NCBI GenBank assembly: GCA_945902115.1
Contig: CAMDLY010000019.1
Location: 1 to 42,920, forward strand
Reading direction: 5' to 3'
Source of the DNA: Lishizhenia tianjinensis
Lineage (GTDB): Bacteria > Bacteroidota > Bacteroidia > Flavobacteriales_D > Crocinitomicaceae
DNA length: 42,920 nucleotides
Shown: in pieces, positions 1-8,937 of the stretch
Layout of the letters: each line of letters starts with the position of its first letter
Numbering within the stretch: position 1 is the stretch's first letter
Program-made: the position numbers and the translations under genes
The notes under the pieces: generated by a model
Told to the model about the DNA's origin: nothing
The model's input: only the letters and a program-made list of their open reading frames with translations
The model's database searches: none

Positions 1-291
1 AACAACGACCCGTTTTATTATGCTCCCAATACATTTATCCCGGATGGAGATGGGCGCAACGATGTGTGGAATGTTGTATTCTCAAATCCTGAGTACTTGA
101 AGAAATATGCCCTAAGGATCTTCAACCGCTGGGGACAGGTGGTTTTTGACACACAAGATCCCAACACAGGATGGGACGGCACCTATAATGGCTTACCGAG
201 TCAGGATGGAGCCTATACGTGGTCCTTGCTATTCACCTGGTACGATTACCGCACCTATGACTTTTACGGGCATATCAATTTGTTGAAATAG
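1..291 (+). CDS. T9SS type B sorting domain protein, C-terminal fragment
   Basis: Reading frame 1 is open from the first base to a TAG stop, so this is the C-terminal 96 residues of a larger protein that begins outside the window. The fragment opens with APNTFIPDGDGRNDVW, then has IFNRWGQVVF, then GWDGTYNG and GAYTW. This order is the signature of the gliding-motility-associated C-terminal domain (CHU_C, type B sorting signal), which in Bacteroidota directs proteins through the type IX secretion system to the surface or medium. The body and function of the protein cannot be seen. An ATG at 64 lies inside the domain and is not a real start. Confidence 0.9.
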   Translation, partial: NNDPFYYAPNTFIPDGDGRNDVWNVVFSNPEYLKKYALRIFNRWGQVVFDTQDPNTGWDGTYNGLPSQDGAYTWSLLFTWYDYRTYDFYGHINLLK

Positions 292-294
292 GGT

Positions 295-1944
295 TTACTT
301 ATATTCTTCAAAAATTTTATTCAACCAGCGAAGCATTGCAAACATAAGTAAAGCAGCTGCTCCCAATAAGAGGGAATTTATGTAGAAGAAATTGGCTTTA
401 TCTTCATAACCGTCCCATAATGAACTGAGAACTCCTGATAATTTATTTCCAATAGAGGTAGCTAAAAACCATCCTCCCATCATAAGTGATGTCAGTCTTG
501 GGGGGCTTAATTTCGAAACTAGGGATAAACCCATTGGGCTTAAGAAGAGTTCTCCAATAGTTATCACAGCATACGATGAAATAAACCACCATGCCGAGGA
601 TTTTTCAAGACCATTATTACTTGCATATACGGCACCAACCATAACAAAACATGACAAGGCAGAAATCAATAAGCCAAATGCAATTTTAGTTGGTGTCGAA
701 GGTTCTTTACCTCGTCTATTTAAAAAACTAAAAAAACCGATTACCAAAGGCGTGAGTACCACAACCCAAAAAGGATTTACCGATTGAAATAAATTGGTGT
801 TATATGCATATATCTCCTCTCCGTCTTTTGGGATTTTGTCTTTATCTAAATTTTTAAAATAAACCGGATAATCTACTACTTTTAATTTCTTTTCATTCTT
901 TTCTAGCGGCAAAGAATCTTTACCAATAGGTCTAAATTGGTTATCTAAGAGGGTAATTGAGTCTTTGGAATAAGTAATTTTTTCAGCCAGTTGAAGCGTA
1001 TTTGTTACACCTAACATACTCGTTGGAACTTCTCTATCAGTATAATTATTAGCCCAAGTATTTAAGGTGGAACCATTTTGTTTGAATACTGCCCAAAAAG
1101 CGATTACCACAGCAAAAATTGCGAGCATTGCCGCAATTGGTTTTTTCTCATTACTGGGTGATTTAACGAGTAAACGGCCATAAAAGAAAATTACAGGAAT
1201 ACAACCAAACAAGAACGCATCTGTTGAAACAGAGCCTATAAGTGGTTTTGGAAACAATAATGGAACCAGACCAAAAATTATGGAGGGAATCAAAATCAGC
1301 GCAAAAATTTTAACAAGCGACATATCACTTTCGGCTCTTGGTTTAATCACGTCCGCATGCTTATAATGTTTTGTTCCAATCCAAAAAATAATTATACCAA
1401 TGAACATTCCCACACCGGCTGCAATGAATGCAGCGTACCAACCATAAATATTGTAAAGAGCTGCGCCAAAAAAATTGCAGACGAAAGCTCCTATATTTAT
1501 GCCCATATAGAAGATATTATAACCTGCATCCTTTTGAGATTTATATTCGGGTGAATTGTAGACATTACCAAGAAGGGTAGAGATATTTGGTTTAAAAAAT
1601 CCATTTCCTACAATTATGAAGGTCATTGCAATATAAAGTGCATTCAGGTCGTGTATAGACATTAAGCAATAACCTATTCCCATCATAATGCCGCCAATAG
1701 TTATTGCTCTCCTATATCCTAGTACCCTATCGGCCAGTAATCCACCAATAAATGGCGTAAGAAAAACCAACGCTATAAAGGTGCCATATAAATCTGAAGC
1801 TTCTTTCTCATTTAAACCAAAGCCCTTTTCTGCGTCTTTTAGGTAAAGGGTAAAAATCCCGATCATCAGGTAATAGCCAAATCTCTCCCACATTTCGGAG
1901 AAAAACAAAAAAGGCAGGGCTCTTGGATGTTGTCTTACTTTCAT
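295..1944 (-). CDS. POT family proton-coupled peptide transporter (549 aa)
   Basis: Inner-membrane symporter predicted to import di- and tripeptides with protons. The POT signature ExxERF is at residues 17-22 (EMWERF) in the first helix, followed by the usual first-half motifs (GGLLADR near 67-73; GNGFFKPNIS near 113-122; FYMGINIGAF near 145-154). About twelve to fourteen hydrophobic segments are visible. Residues about 305-385 form a hydrophilic insertion between the helix ending near FKQNGS and the one starting near LFQSVNPFW. In the family fold this loop faces the periplasm. The gene lies downstream of a second POT gene on the same strand, with a terminator hairpin between them. The ATG at 1944 has no Shine-Dalgarno site, which is normal for this phylum. 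Substrate range is inferred from the family only. Confidence 0.92.
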   Translation of the reverse strand: MKVRQHPRALPFLFFSEMWERFGYYLMIGIFTLYLKDAEKGFGLNEKEASDLYGTFIALVFLTPFIGGLLADRVLGYRRAITIGGIMMGIGYCLMSIHDLNALYIAMTFIIVGNGFFKPNISTLLGNVYNSPEYKSQKDAGYNIFYMGINIGAFVCNFFGAALYNIYGWYAAFIAAGVGMFIGIIIFWIGTKHYKHADVIKPRAESDMSLVKIFALILIPSIIFGLVPLLFPKPLIGSVSTDAFLFGCIPVIFFYGRLLVKSPSNEKKPIAAMLAIFAVVIAFWAVFKQNGSTLNTWANNYTDREVPTSMLGVTNTLQLAEKITYSKDSITLLDNQFRPIGKDSLPLEKNEKKLKVVDYPVYFKNLDKDKIPKDGEEIYAYNTNLFQSVNPFWVVVLTPLVIGFFSFLNRRGKEPSTPTKIAFGLLISALSCFVMVGAVYASNNGLEKSSAWWFISSYAVITIGELFLSPMGLSLVSKLSPPRLTSLMMGGWFLATSIGNKLSGVLSSLWDGYEDKANFFYINSLLLGAAALLMFAMLRWLNKIFEEYK

Positions 1945-1959
1945 TTTTGTCTGTTTTAA

Positions 1960-1996
1960 AATAAAAAAAGGCTATCAATCAATATCGATAGCCTTT
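1960..1996 (-). terminator. Rho-independent terminator after the 2014-3993 gene
   Basis: A perfect 10-bp stem, AAAGGCTATC at 1967-1976 and GATAGCCTTT at 1987-1996, encloses a 10-nt loop. Read on the minus strand, the stem is followed by a T-rich tract, so it should terminate transcription of the upstream transporter gene. It leaves only 22 bases between the foot of the hairpin and the ATG of the next transporter gene. Confidence 0.75.
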
Positions 1997-2013
1997 CTAA
2001 AATTATTTATTGT

Positions 2014-3993
2014 TTATTTAACGCCATTCATCATGACTAATAACTTTTTAGATAATAAAAATAAAATCACTGAGGCGGTACCTGCCATGAAAACAAAAAT
2101 CATGAAGAAATTATATAAATTTTCTATCTTCATTCCAAGAAACGAAGGTTTTTCAGGTTTAATATTCCAAATCTCAATCACTTTTGAATCTTTTTCTCCA
2201 GCTTTGCCGGGTTCATATTTAATGATGGTAAGTTTATCACCTTCTTGGTTAAGAAAATGTGCAAAATGAAATTTAGGTTTCGAACCTACGATTAATTTTA
2301 AGGTGAAATCAGATACTTTTACTTTCGCTTCTTTCCCAATTTCAAAACTTAACAGAGAATCTTTCTTTTCTTCAGCCTCGGTACCGAAAAGTTTATTTTT
2401 GAATCCCTCAAAAAATGTAGGTTCCTTTTCTGCTTCAAAATTATCAGAAAGTAAACTAACATTACCTTGGTTACTTTTATATTTAGTGGCTAAATCTTTT
2501 ACAAAAGTGGTGTCAATTGATTTTTTTTGAATTGTTTCCTTGGCATTTAGGTCTTTAAAATTAAAGGCTGAGATATTAATTGTCCTTTCTAATTTAACTT
2601 CTTCAGGATATAGTGAACTCAAATCACCCGCAAACTTATTCGCCGTTGCCGTTGACAGGAACCAAACTCCCATTAACAAAGAGGCAAAACGAACAGGTGC
2701 CAATTTAACTACCATCGATAGACCAATTGGTGAAAGACAAAGCTCCCCAAATGTATGAACAGTGTAGAGTGTAACGAGCCAAAATAAACTCACCTTAACA
2801 CTTGGGTCTAAGTCTTTTACCCCGATGGCGATAATAAAATATCCTACAGCTAGCAGAAATAAACCTAAAGCCTGTTTTACGGGCGAGCTTGGTTCTCTGT
2901 TATTAGCGCCAAGTTTTGTCCAAATGAGTGCGAATATTGGAGCGAAAATAACTATTGCTACAGCATTAATACTTTGAAAATAAGAGGATGGGACTTCCAT
3001 ATTAAAAATATTTCTATCGGTTTGCTCTTGGGCAAAGAATGTTAGTGAAGCACCAGCTTGTTCAAATGCAGACCAGAAGAAGATTACGAAAAATGCAATT
3101 ATAAAGATTACCCATATTTTTTGTTTCTCATCTTTCGTTAAGCTTTTATCAGTGATAATTGAGGCTGGTGCAATTATACACAATGTGTAGATAAACGCTC
3201 CGATTAAGTCTAATCCCATGAGTCCTTTGAAAGCAACAAATAGGACCACGGAAATCAATGCCCAGTTTACTAATTTACCAATTTGTAAGGGCTCTTTTTC
3301 TTTATTCTCAACAACTACTTTCTCTGGTTTTGTTCCAATTGGATTGCCGCTAGGATCAACTATATATTTATTCTTTAGAAGCTCAAAAACTATTGTGCTT
3401 ATGATCATTCCAATGCAAGCTGCAAGAAAGCCCCATTTAAACATACCGGGAATAATTAAGCCGTCATTGTCATAAACCTCACCTAAGCCACCTGTAACGA
3501 GTGGAGCAAAGAAAGCTCCGAGGTTAATTCCCATATAGAATATGGTAAAAGCAGCATCAACGCGTTTATCGCCTTCATTGTATAACTGACCCACCATTGT
3601 AGAAATATTCGGCTTAAAGAAACCATTTCCAAATATTAAGAATCCTAAACCAGTAAACATCAAAGTAGAAGCTAAGCCAACATCAGTGTAAAATGAACCG
3701 GCAAGAAACATGAAGAATTGACCAATAGCCATCATGATTCCACCAACAAAAATAGATCTGCGATTACCCCAATATCTGTCAGCAACATATCCTCCAATGA
3801 GTGGTGTCAAATAAACCAATCCCGTATAATTTCCATATACAGTTGAGGCAAGCGATTTATCAAACATTAAAGCATTCACCATGAAAAGAGTGAAAATAGC
3901 CCTCATTCCATAATAGCTGAAACGTTCCCACATTTCTGTTACAAAAAGCAAATAAAGACCTTTTGGATGCCCCGTAGTATTGTTATTTTCCAT
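2014..3993 (-). CDS. POT family peptide transporter with large periplasmic insert (659 aa)
   Basis: Second proton-coupled oligopeptide transporter. ExxERF is at residues 20-25 (EMWERF) followed by SYYGMRA; GGYVADRYWG, GNGFFKPNIS and FYMGINLGAF follow in order. The second-half helix carrying FWSAFEQAG and then SSYFQSINAV is intact. Unlike its neighbour it has no large insert there. It instead carries about 165 hydrophilic residues (about 462-628) between the penultimate helix (TATANKFAGDL) and the last helix (FFMIFVFMAG). In the standard POT topology that loop is periplasmic. The total length is well above the roughly 450-500 residues of simple bacterial POTs. Transcription probably ends at the hairpin just downstream. 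The gene is divergent from the tcdA operon. Confidence 0.92.
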   Translation of the reverse strand: MENNNTTGHPKGLYLLFVTEMWERFSYYGMRAIFTLFMVNALMFDKSLASTVYGNYTGLVYLTPLIGGYVADRYWGNRRSIFVGGIMMAIGQFFMFLAGSFYTDVGLASTLMFTGLGFLIFGNGFFKPNISTMVGQLYNEGDKRVDAAFTIFYMGINLGAFFAPLVTGGLGEVYDNDGLIIPGMFKWGFLAACIGMIISTIVFELLKNKYIVDPSGNPIGTKPEKVVVENKEKEPLQIGKLVNWALISVVLFVAFKGLMGLDLIGAFIYTLCIIAPASIITDKSLTKDEKQKIWVIFIIAFFVIFFWSAFEQAGASLTFFAQEQTDRNIFNMEVPSSYFQSINAVAIVIFAPIFALIWTKLGANNREPSSPVKQALGLFLLAVGYFIIAIGVKDLDPSVKVSLFWLVTLYTVHTFGELCLSPIGLSMVVKLAPVRFASLLMGVWFLSTATANKFAGDLSSLYPEEVKLERTINISAFNFKDLNAKETIQKKSIDTTFVKDLATKYKSNQGNVSLLSDNFEAEKEPTFFEGFKNKLFGTEAEEKKDSLLSFEIGKEAKVKVSDFTLKLIVGSKPKFHFAHFLNQEGDKLTIIKYEPGKAGEKDSKVIEIWNIKPEKPSFLGMKIENLYNFFMIFVFMAGTASVILFLLSKKLLVMMNGVK

Positions 3994-4035
3994 GTTAGAA
4001 GAATATATTTAGTTGCCGAATTTAAGAAAAAATGT

Positions 4036-4066
4036 TTACCTAGCCTTAATTTTATATTTTAGGTAA
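4036..4066. repeat. 7-bp inverted repeat in the divergent POT/tcdA intergenic region
   Basis: TTACCTA at 4036-4042 and TAGGTAA at 4060-4066 are exact inverted copies separated by 17 bases, in the 160-base region between the divergent transporter and tcdA genes. It could be a binding site for a dimeric regulator. The arms are short and AT-rich, so chance is a real alternative. Confidence 0.25.
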
Positions 4067-4165
4067 TTCATCCAACTAATTCTAAGTAATCGGTTTCTAG
4101 TCTTTATAGGGCCCCTCAGAAAAAAAAAATACTTTTACAATCTATTCTTTTAAATGATTGGAAAT

Positions 4166-4918
4166 ATGGAGAAATGGTTGGAGCGAACAGCACTTCTTTT
4201 GGATGAAAAAAAAATGCAACGATTGAAGAATGCACATGTCTTAATTGTTGGATTAGGTGGTGTTGGATCCTTCGCAGGTGAGTTTATTGCCCGAGCAGGA
4301 GTGGGAAGAATTACACTCATTGATGGTGATGTTTTTGACATAACGAATAAAAATCGTCAACTTACAGCGCTTGACTCTACCATTGGTCTCAATAAAGCAA
4401 AGGTTTTAGCTGAACGCATCAAAGATATAAACCCACGTATCGAATTGACAATATTAGAGGAGTTCGTAGTACCTGAAAGGGTATGGGGACTGATGGAAAT
4501 ATACCAGCCGGATTATGTGATGGATTGCATCGATTCGGTAACACCAAAATTAGAATGGATAAAAGTGTGCAAAAGGAAGAAAATAAAAATTATCAGTCAT
4601 CTTGGGGCAGGTGGTAAAACAGATCCTTCGAAAGTACAAGTTTCAAAATTAGAAAATGCTCACAACTGTAAATTAGGAGCACATATTAAAAAGCGCTTGC
4701 GACGTGAAAACATTACCTTGAAAGGTGTTAAAGCCGTTTTTTCTTCTGAGTTACAACAGAAATCTTCATTAAAAATGACCGATGGAACTAATTTCAAAAA
4801 GTCGTATTATGGTACAATAAGCTATATGCCTGCTCTTTTTGGTTTGATGGGGGCAGCAGAAGTTATTATGTATCTTTCAGAAAAAGAATGTATATTTGAA
4901 AAAAAAATAGTGACATGA
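4166..4918 (+). CDS. tcdA: tRNA threonylcarbamoyladenosine dehydratase (TcdA/CsdL, E1-like)
   Basis: ThiF/HesA/MoeB-type E1-like enzyme. TcdA uses ATP to cyclise N6-threonylcarbamoyladenosine at position 37 of ANN-decoding tRNAs to the ct6A form. The family start WLERTALLL at residues 4-12 is followed by the nucleotide-binding GLGGVG at 29-34, the acidic strand end LIDGDVFDITNKNRQ and the DCIDSVTPK segment. The length of 250 residues fits the TcdA branch rather than the longer MoeB. I start at the ATG at 4166 because homologues begin just before WLERT. The ATG at 4154 (MIGNMEKW) would add four residues. A near-consensus -7 element (TACTTTTA, 4130-4137) lies upstream. The next gene overlaps the stop by four bases (ATGA). 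Confidence 0.88.
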   Translation: MEKWLERTALLLDEKKMQRLKNAHVLIVGLGGVGSFAGEFIARAGVGRITLIDGDVFDITNKNRQLTALDSTIGLNKAKVLAERIKDINPRIELTILEEFVVPERVWGLMEIYQPDYVMDCIDSVTPKLEWIKVCKRKKIKIISHLGAGGKTDPSKVQVSKLENAHNCKLGAHIKKRLRRENITLKGVKAVFSSELQQKSSLKMTDGTNFKKSYYGTISYMPALFGLMGAAEVIMYLSEKECIFEKKIVT

Positions 4919-5340
4919 AAATTTTTGCTAGTATTCTATTGATGGCTTTGGTTTTGTCTTCTTGTATTAAATATGAGGATGGACCTGCGTTTAGTTTTTT
5001 GACTAAAGAAAAACGATTAACAAGAGCATGGCAACTGACTAAAGTTGAATATTTTATTGGACAAGACTCTATCTTAGTAGAAGGCGAGGTATATCCATTT
5101 TTTTTAGATTTTGAGAAAGACAAAAGTTTATTTTATAAAATTGAAGAGAGTGGGAGTCTTCAAGAATATTCATCCTCTTGGAATTGGCATCTCGGTACGT
5201 GGGGCATAACTTTAGATTTGGCTCAAGGCGCAATGGGAAATAATGGTTTACGAAATTATCAAATAAAAAGACTATCTAAAAAAGAATTATGGCTCAATGA
5301 CAGAGTGACTGGAAATAATTATTACTTCGAAGCATATTAA
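4915..5340 (+). CDS. Small lipoprotein, function unknown (141 aa)
   Basis: The N-terminus is a lipoprotein signal: charged start, hydrophobic core and LSSC with the lipidation cysteine at residue 17. The mature part is about 125 residues, with RAWQLTKVEYF early on and alternating beta-like segments (FFLDFEKDKSLFY, WNWHLGTWGI, YQIKRLSKKELWL). This pattern (W-L, F-disrupted strands, TW, K-LWL) resembles the small lipocalin-like lipoproteins common in Bacteroidota, but I cannot assign a ligand. Translation is coupled to tcdA through an ATGA overlap. The T9SS cargo gene follows after 12 bases, so the three probably form one transcript. Confidence 0.75.
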   Translation: MKIFASILLMALVLSSCIKYEDGPAFSFLTKEKRLTRAWQLTKVEYFIGQDSILVEGEVYPFFLDFEKDKSLFYKIEESGSLQEYSSSWNWHLGTWGITLDLAQGAMGNNGLRNYQIKRLSKKELWLNDRVTGNNYYFEAY

Positions 5341-5352
5341 TACAAAAGGCAA

Positions 5353-7368
5353 ATGAAAAATATTTTACTATTGAGTGGATTTCTAACGACCAATCTCGTG
5401 TTTGGTCAAATATTCTCTGACGATTTTGAAAGTTATGCTCCAGGATCTTATATAGGCCCTCAATCCGCATCATGGACAACTTGGTCTGGAACTGAAGGTG
5501 GGGCTGAAGATGCTCAGGTAACAAACAACCAAGCAAGCAGCGGAGTAAATGCCATTTATTTTTCATCAACCTCGGCAAATGGAGGCCCACAAGATGTTGT
5601 ATTAGACTTCGGACCTTTATACACTAGTGGCGTATTTACTTTTGAGTCAGATATGTATGTAAATAATGGAAAAACAGCTTACTTTAATTTTCAAGCTTCC
5701 CAAACAATAGGTACCACTTGGGCCTTAAATGTTAATTGTACGAATGGAGATTTGTATATCGATGATGCTATTACCTCTAATTTAGTTGTGAGTACCTATC
5801 CTCAAGCTTCTTGGTTTACCTTAAAAATAGAGGCGAATTTAACGTTAAAAGTTTGGAAGGCATACATAGACGGAGTTTTAGTCGGTACCTGGATTAATGG
5901 AGTCAATGCATTGGCGTCTCTAGATTTATTCCCTATTCAAAATAGTCAATTTTATGTTGACGATATAAGTTTCAATCATGTTCCGTATACGCTATCAAAC
6001 GTAAATGGAATGATGGCTATGGCAAATTTAGGAGGTGAGTTAGCAGGTCAGAATGTAACACCCAAGCTGACTGTTGTAAATGCAGGTACATCGGCAATTA
6101 ATTCTTTCGACGTGAACTTAAACTACGGAGGAAATAACTATTCTCAAACTGTTTCTGGAGTGAATATCGCGAGTACTGCAAATTATGCGGTTAGCCTAAA
6201 TTCTTTACCGCTTGTTGCTGGTAATCAAATTTACACAGCAACAGTGTCCAATGTTAACGGAGCTTCTATGGATGATGTAAGTTCAGATGATACTTTAGTA
6301 GGTTCCATTAATCCTGTTGTTCCTGCGGTAGGAAAAATTGTTGTTTCCGAGGAAGGAACTGGAACATGGTGTCAGTGGTGCCCACGTGGTAGTGTTTTCA
6401 TGGATCAATTCAACACGAAATACGGCCCGTTTTGGGCAGGTATTGCTGTTCATAACGGGGACCCAATGACTGTGACTGATTATGATGCTTCTTTTGGCTC
6501 ATTGATTGCTGGATACCCAAGCGCTCTTGTAGATCGTGGAGGAGATGTAGATCCTTCGGGAATGACACCGGATTTTTTAACTCGCATTCAAATTGCACCC
6601 AAAGCTATTCTTACAAATGGAGCAATATGGGATGCTGCATCAAGGACATTGAATGTTTCTGTAACAGCTGATTTTCAAGCAACTGCCAATAGTAATTATA
6701 AATTAGCTTGTGTTCTTACGGAAGACGCAGTAACTGGCACAGGCTCAGGATATAACCAATCGAATGCTTATGCAGGTGGATCAAATGGTGTAATGGGAGG
6801 ATATGAAACTTTAGGAAATCCGGTTCCTGCGGCTCAGATGGTATATGACCATGTAGCAAGAGCGATTGCTCCAAGTTTTGACGGTTACACGAATAGTTTT
6901 CCAGCTTCGGTGAATGCTGGTGAGGAGCATACGATTAATTTTTCATTCGTGCTTCCTGTTGGTTGGGACGAAAATGAAATTCATATAATAGGTTTATTAA
7001 TTGATCCGAACGGAAGAATTGATAATGCTGGAAAAGCTACCCTTACAGAGGCGGTATCAAACGGTTATGTTAACGGAAGTAATGCTGGTATTTTTGAAGC
7101 GAGTGAAAATCAAATCGACGATATCGTAAAAGTAGCACCAAATCCAGCCGATAACGAAACTGTATTGTATTTTAACTTAAAGAAGTCATCATCTGTTGTA
7201 ACTGTTTTAACTGATGTATCTGGAAAAGTAATTTATTCACAAGCTAGTGAACTTGATAAAGGATCTTGGTCTCAAGTGATTCCTATGAGTCAATTGAACG
7301 CTGGAGTTTATTTTGTTAACATTCAAATGGAGGGTCTTTACAGAACAATGAAGGTATTGAAGAAATAA
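5353..7368 (+). CDS. Secreted Omp28/thioredoxin-like protein with T9SS type A sorting domain (671 aa)
   Basis: Residues 1-19 form a signal peptide ending in VFGQ. Residues about 20-210 look like a secreted carbohydrate-binding or LamG-like beta-sandwich (DDFESYAPGSYIG early, FYVDDISF at the end). Residues about 225-320 form an Ig-like beta region. Residues about 325-580 match the Omp28-like thioredoxin fold, with a CxxC site at C340 and C343 (GTWCQWCPRG). The last 75 residues start with VAPNPADNETVLYF and contain LTDVSGKVIY and LNAGVYFVNIQ, the type A sorting signal used by the type IX secretion system. Inference: a surface or secreted redox-active or binding protein. It is the last gene of the tcdA operon and is followed at once by a strong terminator. 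Confidence 0.88.
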   Translation: MKNILLLSGFLTTNLVFGQIFSDDFESYAPGSYIGPQSASWTTWSGTEGGAEDAQVTNNQASSGVNAIYFSSTSANGGPQDVVLDFGPLYTSGVFTFESDMYVNNGKTAYFNFQASQTIGTTWALNVNCTNGDLYIDDAITSNLVVSTYPQASWFTLKIEANLTLKVWKAYIDGVLVGTWINGVNALASLDLFPIQNSQFYVDDISFNHVPYTLSNVNGMMAMANLGGELAGQNVTPKLTVVNAGTSAINSFDVNLNYGGNNYSQTVSGVNIASTANYAVSLNSLPLVAGNQIYTATVSNVNGASMDDVSSDDTLVGSINPVVPAVGKIVVSEEGTGTWCQWCPRGSVFMDQFNTKYGPFWAGIAVHNGDPMTVTDYDASFGSLIAGYPSALVDRGGDVDPSGMTPDFLTRIQIAPKAILTNGAIWDAASRTLNVSVTADFQATANSNYKLACVLTEDAVTGTGSGYNQSNAYAGGSNGVMGGYETLGNPVPAAQMVYDHVARAIAPSFDGYTNSFPASVNAGEEHTINFSFVLPVGWDENEIHIIGLLIDPNGRIDNAGKATLTEAVSNGYVNGSNAGIFEASENQIDDIVKVAPNPADNETVLYFNLKKSSSVVTVLTDVSGKVIYSQASELDKGSWSQVIPMSQLNAGVYFVNIQMEGLYRTMKVLKK

Positions 7369-7386
7369 GATTCCCATACTTTTTTT

Positions 7387-7416
7387 AAAGGCTGTTCTTT
7401 CGGACAGCCTTTTTTA
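7387..7416 (+). terminator. Rho-independent terminator after the T9SS cargo gene
   Basis: AAAGGCTGT at 7387-7395 pairs with ACAGCCTTT at 7404-7412, and the inner bases can extend the stem to an apical TTTC. The plus strand continues into a T tract. The T tract overlaps the stop codon of the convergent ostA-like gene. The other strand has A residues after the stem, so the hairpin should act mainly on plus-strand transcripts. Confidence 0.8.
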
Positions 7417-8937
7417 TTTCTTCCGACGAGGCCTAAGCTGGGGATTCCATTGAAATCCATTTATCCATTTTTCTTTTTCATCAATTTTGTCTAGAGGAAA
7501 AAATATTCCATCTGGTTTATCGAAGTAGGTTATTTTACGAACCTCTCCGCTGTCCAAGTATATTCTCAGTTCCGCAGCGAATAAACGATTCATCCCCAAT
7601 CTTTTTATAGTGATTACTGTGTCTTTTTTTTCTTCATCAGTAGGATAAAATATGGTCCAAGCATTTCCTTTGACATCTATTTTGGTGAGTTCCTCGTTTG
7701 AAAAAAAGGCATGTATAGCCTTTCCAGATACTTGATTGTAGTATTTCCCACTGTCCACCTCCATTAATGCCGTAGCATGACCAAGTACTAATGCGGAGTC
7801 AATAATCGAGTCATTAAGAAATATCTGCATGCTGTCACCCTTTAATTCAGTATTTTCTGACCATATAATAGGTGAATTAAAGAGTGTGACTTTTTTATTG
7901 GACAATAAATACTGACTGCTGTCGGATATACCGCTTACTTTTCCATACCAAAAAGCCACATTTCTAAATGCTACCATTTCTTGAAGATTTAATAAACTGT
8001 CCTTGTAAAGTTTAATACTATCAGCTCGGAGTATCAATGTATCGTTTTTTATAATTTTCGTCGCTATTGCTTGGCCCGAAGCATAGGCCATTTTTTTTTG
8101 ATCTGAGGAAAATAACTGCCTTCCTGAGCAACTTATATTTTCTATTTTATCGGTGTAAGTTGCATTTCCTTTTGCTTTGAATTCGTTGATTTTAGCATTG
8201 TATGTAATGGTATCGGCAGATAAAAATAAATCGTGTTTATTAACCTGGACAGATTTTAAAAGTTGTGCTCGTTCGTTGCTGACGTCATACCATCCTTTCT
8301 TACAATAAATTTGGACACTATCATTTTTTATATTCGTAGGTCCATAGAAATAGGCTATTTGTTTGGAATAATTGAATTTAAGCGTATCGGTAGTCATGGT
8401 CAATCCATCTTTTGAGTACTTGACTTTTCCACTAAATGAAACATTTTTTGAATCCGGATATAAGTATCCTGATTTACTAGTGATTTTTTCATTTGTAAGA
8501 ATTGATTCTATTTTTCCGAAATTCCTATAAATAGCCCTTCCATTTTTTGCATCGTAATCAATGGAGTCTGTACTTATTTTATACTCAGCATCTCTAATTT
8601 TTACATTTCCCCAAAGCTTCGCATATTTAACTGAAGTTTTATAATAAAATGAATCACAATAGAGGTTTATCTGGTCTTTTTGAACATGGACATTACCAAA
8701 TGCTTTAATTGTTTGTGTCTTTTCATTGTATGAAGCAGAATCACAGTACATTCGATTTCCTTTGTATGTGAAATTTACCGTGCCTAAAAGTTTGTGTTCA
8801 CCAGTCTTTTTGTTGTATTCAATTTTTTGAGATCCAGGAAGCAGAACGATAGGATATTTTTGAGATAAAACACTTGTAACAAAAAAAACCGCGAAGATGA
8901 TCTGCGCAGTTTTTCTTATGTTTAGTTTTTGGTTCAC
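7414..8937 (-). CDS. OstA/LptA-like LPS-transport protein (507 aa)
   Basis: A signal peptide (FAVFFVTSVLSQ, ending near residue 26) leads into repeated short beta-strand units of the LptA/OstA type, such as GTVNFTYKGNRMYCDSASYN, AFGNVHVQKDQINLYCDSF and KLWGNVKIRDAEYKIST, each a G-x-V strand followed by a D-S/D-T turn. This is the periplasmic beta-jellyroll that carries LPS from the inner to the outer membrane. The Bacteroidota OstA-like proteins are longer than LptA (about 180 residues) and lack the LptD barrel, as here. The start is GTG at 8937, overlapping the purA stop in GTGA. It is the last gene of the fur-STAS-purA operon. The LPS role is inferred from the fold. Confidence 0.85.
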   Translation of the reverse strand: MNQKLNIRKTAQIIFAVFFVTSVLSQKYPIVLLPGSQKIEYNKKTGEHKLLGTVNFTYKGNRMYCDSASYNEKTQTIKAFGNVHVQKDQINLYCDSFYYKTSVKYAKLWGNVKIRDAEYKISTDSIDYDAKNGRAIYRNFGKIESILTNEKITSKSGYLYPDSKNVSFSGKVKYSKDGLTMTTDTLKFNYSKQIAYFYGPTNIKNDSVQIYCKKGWYDVSNERAQLLKSVQVNKHDLFLSADTITYNAKINEFKAKGNATYTDKIENISCSGRQLFSSDQKKMAYASGQAIATKIIKNDTLILRADSIKLYKDSLLNLQEMVAFRNVAFWYGKVSGISDSSQYLLSNKKVTLFNSPIIWSENTELKGDSMQIFLNDSIIDSALVLGHATALMEVDSGKYYNQVSGKAIHAFFSNEELTKIDVKGNAWTIFYPTDEEKKDTVITIKRLGMNRLFAAELRIYLDSGEVRKITYFDKPDGIFFPLDKIDEKEKWINGFQWNPQLRPRRKK

